Assembly: GCA_004362315.1 (NCBI GenBank)
Contig: SNWL01000006.1
Coordinates: forward strand, 186,001 to 250,000
From: Mycobacterium sp. BK086
GTDB taxonomy: Bacteria; Actinomycetota; Actinomycetes; Mycobacteriales; Mycobacteriaceae
Length of the DNA stretch: 64,000 nt
Reading direction: 5' to 3'
Both the position numbers and the translations under genes were made by a program. The notes beneath the pieces were generated by a model. The model did not search any database. It worked only from the letters and a program-made list of their open reading frames with translations, and was not told the origin of the DNA. This document shows positions 18,595-27,047 of this stretch, in pieces. Numbering within the stretch: the stretch's first letter is position 1; each line of letters begins with the position of its first letter.

Positions 18595-19451
18595 CTGTTG
18601 CCTCCGAGTTGGTAGCGCACGTCGGTGCGGTCGTGATGGAAACCGGCCAGTCGGGCGGCGTTGACCAGCCTGGTGTCGCCGGAATCGACATGGATGACCG
18701 CGCCGAACAGACCCGCCTCGGCGGCGACCGCCACGGCACCGTCGAGCAGACGCCGCAGTGCGCCCGGCGGAGCCGCCGGTGCGGCGTCGACGACGTCCAC
18801 GACCGCGCAGTCGCCGAATTCCTCGGACCACACCGGCTGGCGATTGAGCGCCACCGAACCCATGATCCGGCTTCCCTCCCGCAGCGCGTAGCGGGCTCCG
18901 CTCGCAGTGGACCCGCAGGGTTCGAGCACGGGCGCGGCGGTGAGGTCCGATTCGGATTCGGCACCGCGGATCAATTGCCACACCCGCCGGGTGCGCGGAA
19001 TCAGGAATCGGTCGCTGAGCCGGCCGCTGGCCGGATGATTGCCGCGGGCCCAGGAGGTGATGGTGTGCGCCCCGGTCCCCAACCAGCCGTCCGGACCTGA
19101 CGTGGCCAGCCCGACCTGCTCGAGCAGGAGGGTCATGATGCCGATCGAGCGCAGTCCCGGATCGATCACCGCCGTGGCCTCGGCGCACCCGTCCGGCCCG
19201 CCGGTGAGGCGGAGCAGACCGGCGATGCATTCTTCAGCGTTGGGCTCGTCCATCGCGGTGGCGTGCGGCAGCATCCAGATCAACAGGTGCCGATCGGGCG
19301 AATCGTCGATGGCCATCGACTGCGCCACATCGGCGAAGTCGATGGTGTTGTAGCCGGGCTCGGCATCGTAGGCCGCCGCTCTGGTCAGCAGACCCGACAG
19401 TTCGTCGGCCTCGGGCCTGCTCAGCTCGGTGCGCCATTCGTATTTGATCAT
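18591..19451 (-). CDS. GNAT acetyltransferase-like protein, distantly MshD-like
   Basis: This is a 286-residue protein with two GNAT-type halves, as in mycothiol synthase MshD. GLRSIGIMTLLLEQVGL (about 115-131) has the look of an acetyl-CoA loop, and the second half ends with VNAARLAGFHHDRTDVRYQLGG. The family match is weak and I would not assign mycothiol synthesis. The gene sits inside the oxygenase/thiolase operon (7 bases after the Rieske gene, 4-base overlap with the DUF35 gene), which argues for a role in the same pathway, for example acylating an intermediate. Confidence 0.55.
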   Translation of the reverse strand: MIKYEWRTELSRPEADELSGLLTRAAAYDAEPGYNTIDFADVAQSMAIDDSPDRHLLIWMLPHATAMDEPNAEECIAGLLRLTGGPDGCAEATAVIDPGLRSIGIMTLLLEQVGLATSGPDGWLGTGAHTITSWARGNHPASGRLSDRFLIPRTRRVWQLIRGAESESDLTAAPVLEPCGSTASGARYALREGSRIMGSVALNRQPVWSEEFGDCAVVDVVDAAPAAPPGALRRLLDGAVAVAAEAGLFGAVIHVDSGDTRLVNAARLAGFHHDRTDVRYQLGGNR

Positions 19452-19458
19452 CGCGAAT

Positions 19459-20637
19459 CTACGACGGCGGAGCGCCCTCGGCGAGCAGCCTCTTGGTCTC
19501 CCGCCGGAACACCTGATTGGCCGTCTCGTTGCGGCCCAGCAACATCTCTCCGGCGTCGGCACTCCCCATGCCCTGCTGGGAGTTTCGCAGCAACGGGAAG
19601 TCCTCGCTGTGCAACACGGTCAGCAGGATCTCCCAGTTCTTCTCCCAACGATGATTCCAGTGGTCCTCGGCCATACCGGAGACCTCCAATCTGGGAACCA
19701 TCAGCCGCTGTTCCATCCGCGATCTCGTCGGATCGGTCGGATGGGGACGGAATGTCAGCAGCTGGAAGTGATCCGGCTGCCGGAGCAGCGTGCTGTTGGG
19801 CAGCAGGAAATGCGTTTCGGTGACATACGGATCCAGCGAGCGATCGCCCGGATCTTCCTCCAGCCACCGGTCGATCGATTTCCGCGGAGCGATGAAGCGG
19901 CAATGCTTGCCGAAGTCCTCGAACGCCATCACATTGGTGTGAATGATCTTTCCGGCGGAGTTCGGGTGCGCGTACTGAATGTGGTAGCCGTCCAGGAACG
20001 CATCCTGCATGATCTTCCAGTTGGTGGGCTCGTCGAAGCCAGCCGCCCGGAAGCACACCAGATCCGCGAGGTCGTAGCCACCCAGAATGGCATCCATTTC
20101 CGGACCGAGCCATGCCGCGACGTCGATTGTGGCCGAGGCATTGTCGACGATCCAGATGAATCCGTGGCGTTCCTCGCACGGCAGCTCCACCAGGCCCTGC
20201 TTGCTGCGGTCGATATCGCCGAACGTGTTGTCCCGGGTGATCATTCGTAACGAACCATCCGGGTCATAGGACCACCGGTGATACGCGCACGAGAAGACTC
20301 GGCAGCGGCCCTTCTCGTTGTCCTCGAGCAGCGCCCCGCGATGACGGCAGAGATTGACGAATGCCTTGACCCCACCATCCTTCTGGCGCACCAGCAGCAC
20401 GTTGTTCCGCGGCATCTGCACCGTCATGAAGTCGTAGGCCTTGGCGATCTCCGACGAGTGGGCGACGATCGACGGAACCCTCCCGAAGATCAGGTCACGC
20501 TCGCGCTGGGCGAGTTCGGGATCGGTGAACTCGTGTGCGGAGAACGCCACCACATCGTCGAACTTGTCGGTGGTCTCGTTGCGCAGGAGCTCGATCGCTC
20601 GTCGGATTCGATCAGGGCGTGGCAGTGATGTGGTCAT
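19459..20637 (-). CDS. Rieske non-heme iron oxygenase, alpha subunit
   Basis: This is a 392-residue ring-hydroxylating-type oxygenase. The Rieske [2Fe-2S] cluster ligands are C97-x-H99 and C117-x2-H120. The mononuclear iron site is in NWKIMQDAFLDGYHIQYAH, with H219 and H224 as ligands and D216 linking the two centres. It adds oxygen to a hydrophobic substrate using electrons from a ferredoxin, possibly the small one in this operon or one outside. No beta subunit gene is adjacent, as in KshA-like enzymes. It lies 7 bases after the P450 gene, so the two oxygenases are probably co-produced. Confidence 0.92.
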   Translation of the reverse strand: MTTSLPRPDRIRRAIELLRNETTDKFDDVVAFSAHEFTDPELAQRERDLIFGRVPSIVAHSSEIAKAYDFMTVQMPRNNVLLVRQKDGGVKAFVNLCRHRGALLEDNEKGRCRVFSCAYHRWSYDPDGSLRMITRDNTFGDIDRSKQGLVELPCEERHGFIWIVDNASATIDVAAWLGPEMDAILGGYDLADLVCFRAAGFDEPTNWKIMQDAFLDGYHIQYAHPNSAGKIIHTNVMAFEDFGKHCRFIAPRKSIDRWLEEDPGDRSLDPYVTETHFLLPNSTLLRQPDHFQLLTFRPHPTDPTRSRMEQRLMVPRLEVSGMAEDHWNHRWEKNWEILLTVLHSEDFPLLRNSQQGMGSADAGEMLLGRNETANQVFRRETKRLLAEGAPPS

Positions 20638-20644
20638 GACGGCC

Positions 20645-21874
20645 TCACTTCTCTGGTGTGAAAGTGATCGGCATACGGTGGCAACCCCGGACCTGTGTGG
20701 AGTGGAAGATCGGCGGATCGGACTCGACGAGTTGGTAGTCGGGAATGCGCCGATGAAGCTCCTCCAGCGCGATCGTCAGCTCGAGGCGGCCCAGGTGCGA
20801 ACCCAGGCACCGATGCGGCCCGGACCCGAAGGTCAGGTGTCGGTTGGGATGACGGGTCACGTCAAAGGTCGTTGGTGAGTCGAAGTAGTCGGCGTCGCGG
20901 TTGGCGGTGCACAACAGGACGATGAGCTGATCATCCTTGGCCAGGTTCACCCCGCCCAGCGTGGTGTCGCAGGTGGCGCGGCGCCCGGCGGCCACCTGAG
21001 CCTCGATGCGCAGCACCTCTTCGACGGCCCTGGGGATGAGAGCCGGATCGGCGATGATCGCCGCGCGCTGGTCGGGGTTGTTGACGAGGTGCACCACCGA
21101 CCACGCCAGCGAGCCCTGCACGGTGTGCAGTCCGCCCATCAAGAGCAGGAAGAACATCCGGAACAGTTCTTCGTCGGCGAGCAGCCTTGTGCCGTCCGGT
21201 AATTCCACTTCGGTGTTGATCAGTGCCGAGGTGGCGTCCGCACCGGACTTACCCCTGCGCTCGGTGATGACGTCATTGAAGTAGCCGGCGATCGTCATCG
21301 CGGCCATCATCATCACCTGGTCGGATTCCTCTTTGGTTCCGCCGGGCTTGCCGAACAACACGGCGTCGGTGGCCTCGACGAACATCGGCGCATCTTCCAA
21401 CGGCCAATCCATCAGTGCCAGAAAGACCTTCGCCGGCATCTCCCTGGCGAATTCGGAGATGAACTCCGCCTGGCCCCTGGCGGCGAAACGATCGATGAGG
21501 TCGTTGACCACACCACGGATATCGTCGGAGAGCCGCTTCATCCGCTGCGGGCTGAAGAGGGGCTGCAGCGCATGGCGGTAGGCGGTGTGCTCCGGCGGAT
21601 CGAGTTCCAGCGGGATGAATTTGCCGAAGTCGGCAGGGGTGACCAGATTGTTGGGATAGCTGGAGAACGTGGTGGTGTCGGTGAGGACCTGGTGAATCTC
21701 CTTGTACCGCGTCACGATCCAGTGCCCACCGTGCGCGGTCGAGTACACCACAGGCCCCAGCGCGGCCAGCTCGGCCATCTTGTCCTGCATGACGTCCACC
21801 GGCTCTGCCAGGCTCGGGTCATAGACGTCGAAGTCCGTCACCAGATGGGCGGGAACTTTCTCAATGGTGGTCAT
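20645..21874 (-). CDS. Cytochrome P450 with altered I-helix
   Basis: This is a 409-residue soluble P450. ExxR is at 286-289 and the heme loop FGSGPHRCLG has C356. The oxygen-activation motif in the I-helix reads MGGLHTVQ (246-253), so the usual acidic residue is H250; the DNA codon is CAC. The family would normally have GG-x-D-T-V here. ATG 21874 has GAGGAGAC upstream. It lies in an operon with a CxxHxxC ferredoxin and an SDR, a typical P450 system in which the P450 hydroxylates and the SDR oxidises the alcohol. Confidence 0.92.
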   Translation of the reverse strand: MTTIEKVPAHLVTDFDVYDPSLAEPVDVMQDKMAELAALGPVVYSTAHGGHWIVTRYKEIHQVLTDTTTFSSYPNNLVTPADFGKFIPLELDPPEHTAYRHALQPLFSPQRMKRLSDDIRGVVNDLIDRFAARGQAEFISEFAREMPAKVFLALMDWPLEDAPMFVEATDAVLFGKPGGTKEESDQVMMMAAMTIAGYFNDVITERRGKSGADATSALINTEVELPDGTRLLADEELFRMFFLLLMGGLHTVQGSLAWSVVHLVNNPDQRAAIIADPALIPRAVEEVLRIEAQVAAGRRATCDTTLGGVNLAKDDQLIVLLCTANRDADYFDSPTTFDVTRHPNRHLTFGSGPHRCLGSHLGRLELTIALEELHRRIPDYQLVESDPPIFHSTQVRGCHRMPITFTPEK

Positions 21875-21915
21875 CGCAAGGTCTCCTCGGCGGTCGTCGG
21901 GTCCGTGGTGTGCGG

Positions 21916-22782
21916 TCAGGCGACCGGTTGGGGGTTGAGGTCGTCGGGGAACCACATCCCGACGCGGGCCAGCGTCCCGCCGTCGGTCGAACCGAGCACC
22001 GCCCCGGAGATGTATCCCGAGTCGTCGGAAACCAGGAACAGCGCCACCTTCGCGTTGTCCGACAGTGACGGGGGTCGGGGCAGTTTCAGCGGAATGGGCG
22101 ACACGGTCGGGTTCCACGGACCTGCCGACTCCTCGTAGGACATCCCCACCACCGGTGATCCGGGGGGCATGAGGAAGTTGGGTGACATGCCGTGGGTCGG
22201 CGCGATGGCGTTGACGCGGATGCCGTACCGGCCGAGATCCAGGCTGAGTGCCTGCACCAGGCCGTTGACGCCGGCCTTGGTGGCGCAATAGAACGGGATG
22301 CTCGGGTAGGCAACGAGGGATGCCGCCGACGAGGTCGCCAGGATGGTGCCTCCGCCGTTGGCCTTCAGGTGCGGAACGGCGGCCTGAGCGGTATAGATGA
22401 CGCCGGTGAGGTTGACATCGAGGACGTTCTGCCAGTCGGCCTCGGTCATGTCCTCGAAGGCAACCGGATCCTCGAGCCCGAGTGCGGCCGCGCCGCCACG
22501 GGAAACGATCCCGGCGTTGGCCCAGGCGATGTCGAGCTTGCCGTAGTGCTCGACGGTCTGATCGATCGCGGCCGTGATCTGGGCCTTGTCGGAGACGTCG
22601 GCCGTGATCGCGATCGCGTCGCCGCCGTCTTCGGTCACCAGCTTGAGGGTCTGCTCCGCGCGATCGGAGTCGATGTCGACGATCGCGACCTTCGCCCCTT
22701 CGGCGGTGAACAGTTGTGAACAGTGCCGGCCCAGGCCCGAACCAGCCCCGGTGATGACGGCGACTTTGCCCTCGAGCCTCAT
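21916..22782 (-). CDS. Short-chain dehydrogenase/reductase (SDR), NAD-dependent
   Basis: This is a 288-residue SDR. TGAGSGLGR (11-19) binds the dinucleotide and D36 after the second strand favours NAD. The catalytic residues are S152, Y165 and K169 (YCATK). The insertion and long C-terminus resemble mycofactocin-coupled SDRs of actinobacteria, which hold their nicotinamide and pass electrons to mycofactocin; this subgroup assignment is an inference. ATG 22782 has GGAGAAGG upstream. It sits between a ferredoxin and a P450 gene and would oxidise an alcohol made by one of the operon's oxygenases. Confidence 0.88.
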   Translation of the reverse strand: MRLEGKVAVITGAGSGLGRHCSQLFTAEGAKVAIVDIDSDRAEQTLKLVTEDGGDAIAITADVSDKAQITAAIDQTVEHYGKLDIAWANAGIVSRGGAAALGLEDPVAFEDMTEADWQNVLDVNLTGVIYTAQAAVPHLKANGGGTILATSSAASLVAYPSIPFYCATKAGVNGLVQALSLDLGRYGIRVNAIAPTHGMSPNFLMPPGSPVVGMSYEESAGPWNPTVSPIPLKLPRPPSLSDNAKVALFLVSDDSGYISGAVLGSTDGGTLARVGMWFPDDLNPQPVA

Positions 22783-22832
22783 GCCTTCTCCTCTGTCGTC
22801 GGTGCGTCGTGTGACGCAGCACACCTGGGTCA

Positions 22833-22856
22833 AAACCTTACGCGTGTAGGTTTATC
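22833..22856. promoter_or_regulatory. Palindromic element shared with two other sites in the divergon
   Basis: AAACCT and AGGTTT form 6-bp arms around a TACGCGTGT centre (22833-22853), just after the ferredoxin gene and before the SDR gene. The left arm AAACCTTACG recurs exactly at 26996-27005 before the second aldehyde dehydrogenase. It may be an operator for internal control of the operon by the TetR at 28653. Confidence 0.4.
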
Positions 22857-22859
22857 GCG

Positions 22860-23060
22860 TCAATCAGAGCCTTCGTCGATGACCAGAGCGAGCTCCGGAC
22901 AGGACGCCACCCCGGCTCGTGCGGCTTCCACTTCGTCGGCCTCGACGACGCGTTCGTCGAGAATGCAGAAACCTTCGTCGTCGATCGGAAAGATCTCGGG
23001 CGCAACGGCATAGCACTGCGCGTGGCCCGCGCATTTCGAACGAATCAACCGGACCTTCAT
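22860..23060 (-). CDS. Small ferredoxin, CxxHxxC...CP type ([3Fe-4S] expected)
   Basis: This is a 66-residue ferredoxin. The cluster motif is C10-A-G-H13-A-Q-C16 with C54-P55. In mycobacterial P450-associated ferredoxins, the fourth cysteine position is replaced, here by H13, and these usually hold [3Fe-4S] clusters. It is the first gene of the minus operon with SDR, P450 and Rieske genes and is the likely P450 redox partner. ATG 23060 is chosen over the longer frame because it gives the normal family length and the standard MKVRLIRSKC start. Confidence 0.92.
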   Translation of the reverse strand: MKVRLIRSKCAGHAQCYAVAPEIFPIDDEGFCILDERVVEADEVEAARAGVASCPELALVIDEGSD

Positions 23061-23137
23061 CGGTCGCCAACCCCTTCTGTCACCATCAGCTGTAAAACTA
23101 TAGTCTTTAGATATTAGCGACGTAAAAGGAGTGTCCC
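23061..23137. promoter_or_regulatory. Divergent promoter of the two catabolic operons
   Basis: This is the only intergenic space between the ferredoxin operon (minus) and the CoA-transferase operon (plus). ACTATAGT at 23097-23104 is a perfect 8-bp palindrome in an AT-rich tract (AAAACTATAGTCTTT), followed by TTTAGATA at 23106-23113. The TTTAGATA string also occurs in the element at 26996-27018. AAAAGGAG at 23123-23130 is the ribosome site of the plus gene. Confidence 0.5.
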
Positions 23138-25540
23138 GTGCCGATGCCCGATGCACCGCTGACAGGCCTGCGGATTGTCGACCTCACCGCGGGCCCGGCG
23201 GCACAGACAGCACGCATCCTGGCCGATCTCGGCGCGGACGTGCTCCTGGTCGAACCGCCGGCCGGCTCCCCGTCACGGCGAGAAGCGCCGCGCGTCGGCA
23301 CCGAGAGCCTGGCCTTCGCGTTACGCAACGCCAACAAGCGCAGCGTCGTTCTCGACGGCGACGACGAACGCGACCGACTGCGATTCCTCGATCTGGTCGC
23401 GGGCGCCGACATCGTGATCGACAGTGGAAATCCCGGGCAGTCAGCGCTTTTCGGAACCTCGTGCGAGGAGCTCGCCGACACTCACGATCGGTTGGTCGTC
23501 ATGTCGATCACGGATTTCGGTACCACCGGCCCCCGGTCGTCGTGGACGGCGTCCGACCCGGTGCTGTACGCGCTGTCGTCGGTCCTGTCACGGTCAGGCC
23601 CGCCCGGGGGCACGCCGGTGCTTCCGCCGGACGGCATCGCATCCGCCACCGCCGCCGCACAAGCCGCGTGGGCCGTGCTGGTCGCCCACTACCAACGCTT
23701 ACGCACCGGACGCGGCGACTATGTCGACTTCTCCCGCTACGAGGGCGTCTTGCAGGCATTGGACCCGCCGTTCGGCTCGCACGGTCAGGCCGCGGCGGCG
23801 CGGGGTATCAACAACGCCCGCCGCGACCGGCCGAGGGCGCAGGATTCCTATCCGATTTTCGCCTGCCGAGACGGCTGGGTACGGATCTGCATCCTCGCTC
23901 CCCGGCAGTGGCGCGCCATGCGGGCCTGGCTGGGTGAGCCCGAGCAGTTCCAGGATGAGCGCTACGACAGCATCGCCGCGCGGGCAGCCGAATTCGACCA
24001 GATCGGTGCCGCGATCACCGCACTGTTCGCTCAACACAGCATGGCGGAGTTGGTGGCGTCCGGCGCCGAACGCGGCGTGCCGATCGCGGCGGTCCTCACG
24101 CCACGGGACGTACTGTCCCAAGCCCACTTTCAGGTGGCAGACGCGTGGACGGCCCTCGAACTCACGGACGCGGGCACCCTGACCGTTCCCGACGGCTGCG
24201 TTGTGCTGGACGGTGCTCGCGCAGGCATTCGATGGACGGCCCCCGCAGCCGGCAGCAGTGCCCCCGCCTGGCTCGCCGACCGTGTGGCGGTCGCCGCCGA
24301 ACCGGGCGGCGACAGGCCGTTGAGCGGGATCACGATTCTCGACCTGGGGGTCATCGTCGCAGGCGGCGAGCTCGGTCGATTGTTCGGCGATCTGGGCGCT
24401 GAGGTGATCAAGGTCGAGAGTCCCAGCTACCCCGACGGTCTGCGCCAGACCAAGCCCGGTCAGTCGATCAGCGAATCGTTCGCCTGGACCCATCGCAATC
24501 AGAGCGCCCTGGGCATCGATCTCCGAAATAGCCGAGGCACTGCACTTTTCGGAGAACTCGTCGCCAAGGCCGATGCCGTGTTCGCCAACTTCAAGCCGGG
24601 GACATTGACCTCCCTTGGCCTGTCCTACGATGCGCTGGCCGGGTTCAACCCCGAGATCGTGCTGACCGAGAGCAGTGCCTACGGCGACACCGGCCCGTGG
24701 AGCGCACGGTTGGGTTACGGACCCCTGGTGCGATCGTCCACCGGAATCACCCAGCTGTGGCAAGCGGACGGCGCGCATCACCAGTTTTACGACGCAGTCA
24801 CGGTGTTTCCCGATCATCTGGTGGCCAGACTGGCGGCGGTCGCCACCCTCGGCGCGCTGATCCGGCGGGACCGCACCGGTCAGGGTGCACATATCCACCT
24901 GTCCCAGGCCGAGAGCGCGACGAGCCAACTCGACGTCACCTACGCCTCGACGTGGGCGCGCGAGTCGGGCACACCGGTCGTCGACGATCCCGCCGTGCAC
25001 GGCGTGTACCCATGCCAAGGCGACGACGAGTGGTGTGCGATCACCATCGGCGCGGAGGCTGACTGGGCCGTGATCGCATCGGCGTTCGGGCGCGAAGACC
25101 TGGCGGACGATCCACGGTTCGTCACCGCGCCCGGTCGCTGGGAATCCCGTCAGGCGCTTCGCGACATCGTCGCCGAATACACCAGTGGCCGTTCACCTCT
25201 GGAGATCGCGACAGCTCTGCAGCAACTCGGCGTACCAGCGGGACCCATGAACCGGGGAGCGGATGTGCTCGGCGACCCACAGGTGCGCCACCGCCAGCTG
25301 TACACCGAGATGGTCCACCCATTGTTGGATTGGGCGCTGCCGAGCGAGACACGCCCGGCGCTCTACCGCCACATCGCGGCGGCGGACCTGCGACCGGCAC
25401 CGCGCCTGGGCGAGCATACCCGCGAGGTGTGTCTGCGCATGCTCGGACTGAGCGACGACGAGATCGACCAACTGATCACCGACAGGGTGCTGCACGCCGC
25501 ACCGGCCACGACCGCCACGCTCGAAGGGCAACTCCCATGA
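23138..25540 (+). CDS. Tandem family-III (CaiB/BaiF) CoA transferase
   Basis: This 800-residue protein contains two family-III CoA-transferase domains (about 8-380 and 395-785). Both begin with the SGITILDLGVIVAG-type Rossmann strand. Family-III enzymes move CoA between carboxylic acids through an aspartyl thioester. By hand alignment the aspartate is present in domain 2 (FPDHLVARLAAVATL) but its position in domain 1 reads serine (DGIASATAAAQ). Domain 1 may therefore be structural. GTG at 23138 follows AAAGGAG by 7 bases. First gene of the plus operon; it overlaps the aldehyde dehydrogenase start by 4 bases. Confidence 0.88.
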   Translation: MPMPDAPLTGLRIVDLTAGPAAQTARILADLGADVLLVEPPAGSPSRREAPRVGTESLAFALRNANKRSVVLDGDDERDRLRFLDLVAGADIVIDSGNPGQSALFGTSCEELADTHDRLVVMSITDFGTTGPRSSWTASDPVLYALSSVLSRSGPPGGTPVLPPDGIASATAAAQAAWAVLVAHYQRLRTGRGDYVDFSRYEGVLQALDPPFGSHGQAAAARGINNARRDRPRAQDSYPIFACRDGWVRICILAPRQWRAMRAWLGEPEQFQDERYDSIAARAAEFDQIGAAITALFAQHSMAELVASGAERGVPIAAVLTPRDVLSQAHFQVADAWTALELTDAGTLTVPDGCVVLDGARAGIRWTAPAAGSSAPAWLADRVAVAAEPGGDRPLSGITILDLGVIVAGGELGRLFGDLGAEVIKVESPSYPDGLRQTKPGQSISESFAWTHRNQSALGIDLRNSRGTALFGELVAKADAVFANFKPGTLTSLGLSYDALAGFNPEIVLTESSAYGDTGPWSARLGYGPLVRSSTGITQLWQADGAHHQFYDAVTVFPDHLVARLAAVATLGALIRRDRTGQGAHIHLSQAESATSQLDVTYASTWARESGTPVVDDPAVHGVYPCQGDDEWCAITIGAEADWAVIASAFGREDLADDPRFVTAPGRWESRQALRDIVAEYTSGRSPLEIATALQQLGVPAGPMNRGADVLGDPQVRHRQLYTEMVHPLLDWALPSETRPALYRHIAAADLRPAPRLGEHTREVCLRMLGLSDDEIDQLITDRVLHAAPATTATLEGQLP

Positions 25541-26997
25541 CCGCCAACCACACTGACGGCCTGCTGTTCATCGGCGGCGAATTCCGCGCCGCAACCACGA
25601 CCGTCCCGGTGATCGAGGCCGCGACCGAAGAGGTGCTCGGATACGCCGGGTGCGCGAGCGAGTCAGACATCGACGACGCCGTCGCCGCTGCCCATGGCCC
25701 AGACGCGAGAGCCTGGGCGGCCGCCGAACCTGCCGAGCGCGCTCAGGTGCTCAAGCGGTATGCCGCTGCGCTGCACTCCCGCGCGTCGGACACCGCGACG
25801 TTGGTCAGTCGTGAGAACGGAATGCCGATCGCCCTGTCCCGTGGTGTCAACGGAGTTTTTCCCGCCGCACTGATCGGCTACTACGCCAAGCTGGTCACGA
25901 ACTCCGACGTGGAACAGACCCGCCCCGCGTTGATCGGGCACACCATCGTGCGACGGGAGCCGGTCGGGGTGGTCGGTGCGATCACCCCGTGGAATTACCC
26001 GCAGGCCCTTGCGGTGATGAAACTGGCCCCGGCACTGGCCGCCGGATGTCCGGTGGTGCTCAAGCCCGCCCTCGAAACCGCTTTGGATTCACTCGTTTTC
26101 GCCGAGGCCGCCATCGAGGCGGGGCTGCCTGCCGGGGTGCTCAGCATTGCGCCGGGCGATGCCGCGGCCGGCGCGCACCTGGTGAGCCACGGAGGCGTCG
26201 ACAAGGTGGCGTTCACCGGGTCCACCGCCGCCGGACGCATCATCGGGGCGGCCTGCGGACAGCTCATCCGCCCGGTCACCCTGGAATTGGGCGGCAAGTC
26301 AGCGGCGATCGTTCTCGACGACGCGGACACCGAAGCCACCATCTCCGGCCTGCGTTCGGCGTCCTTCGCCAACAACGGGCAGACCTGCCATCTCAGCTCG
26401 CGGATCCTCGTCCCCCGCTCTCGCTACGACGAATTCGTCGACGCCATCGCGGCGCTGGCACGCGGCCTGGTCGTCGGCGACCCGCTCGATGAGCGGACCG
26501 AGATCGGACCACTGGTCAGCGCACGACAGCGTGAGCAGGTGCTCGGACATATCGCGGCAGGAAAGGCCAGCGGAGCGCGACTCGTGGCGGGCGGATCGGC
26601 TCCCGCTGATCAAGATCGCGGATGGTTCGTCGCTCCAACGGTATTCGCCGATGTGGACAATGCCAGCCCGCTGGCACAGGAGGAGATCTTCGGCCCGGTC
26701 CTGGTCGTCATCGCCTACCGCGACGACGCCGAGGCGATCCGAATCGCCAACGACTCACAATTCGGCCTGGCCGGCACGGTGTGGTCTCCGGACGTCGAAC
26801 GCGCCACCGACGTCGCCCGCGCGATCCGTACCGGCTCGATCGGCGTCAACGACTATCAGCTGGACATCCGATCGCCCTTCGGCGGCGTCAAAGCCAGTGG
26901 ACTCGGCCGCGAGCTGGGACCCGAAGGGCTTGAGGCATACCAGGTGAGCAAGTCCATCTACCGGGTGGGCGAACCCATTGCGCCGATTCAGCATTAA
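25537..26997 (+). CDS. Aldehyde dehydrogenase (NAD(P)-dependent)
   Basis: This is a 486-residue ALDH superfamily enzyme that oxidises an aldehyde to the acid. The oxyanion residue is N153 (TPWNYP), the general base E250 (LELGGKS) and the nucleophile C284 (NNGQTC). The coenzyme motif FTGSTAAGR is at 226-234. ATG at 25537 overlaps the CoA-transferase stop (ATGA). It would act on aldehydes made by the divergent P450/SDR genes, delivering acids to the CoA transferase. Confidence 0.92.
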   Translation: MTANHTDGLLFIGGEFRAATTTVPVIEAATEEVLGYAGCASESDIDDAVAAAHGPDARAWAAAEPAERAQVLKRYAAALHSRASDTATLVSRENGMPIALSRGVNGVFPAALIGYYAKLVTNSDVEQTRPALIGHTIVRREPVGVVGAITPWNYPQALAVMKLAPALAAGCPVVLKPALETALDSLVFAEAAIEAGLPAGVLSIAPGDAAAGAHLVSHGGVDKVAFTGSTAAGRIIGAACGQLIRPVTLELGGKSAAIVLDDADTEATISGLRSASFANNGQTCHLSSRILVPRSRYDEFVDAIAALARGLVVGDPLDERTEIGPLVSARQREQVLGHIAAGKASGARLVAGGSAPADQDRGWFVAPTVFADVDNASPLAQEEIFGPVLVVIAYRDDAEAIRIANDSQFGLAGTVWSPDVERATDVARAIRTGSIGVNDYQLDIRSPFGGVKASGLGRELGPEGLEAYQVSKSIYRVGEPIAPIQH

Positions 26998-27018
26998 ACC
27001 TTACGATTTTAGATAAAT
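26996..27018. promoter_or_regulatory. AT-rich element between the two aldehyde dehydrogenase genes
   Basis: The 50-base gap carries AAACCTTACG (26996-27005), an exact copy of the left arm at 22833-22842, followed by TTTTAGATAAA, which resembles the TTTAGATA near 23106. It overlaps the end of the upstream gene. It may be an internal operator or promoter for the second aldehyde dehydrogenase and TetR genes. Confidence 0.35.
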
Positions 27019-27047
27019 CAGCTGTTGACGAGAGCGACGGAGCAACG

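Noticed and set aside
23699-25018. Minus-strand 439-residue frame within the CoA transferase gene
   Set aside because: Antisense to a well-supported protein, with no family features.
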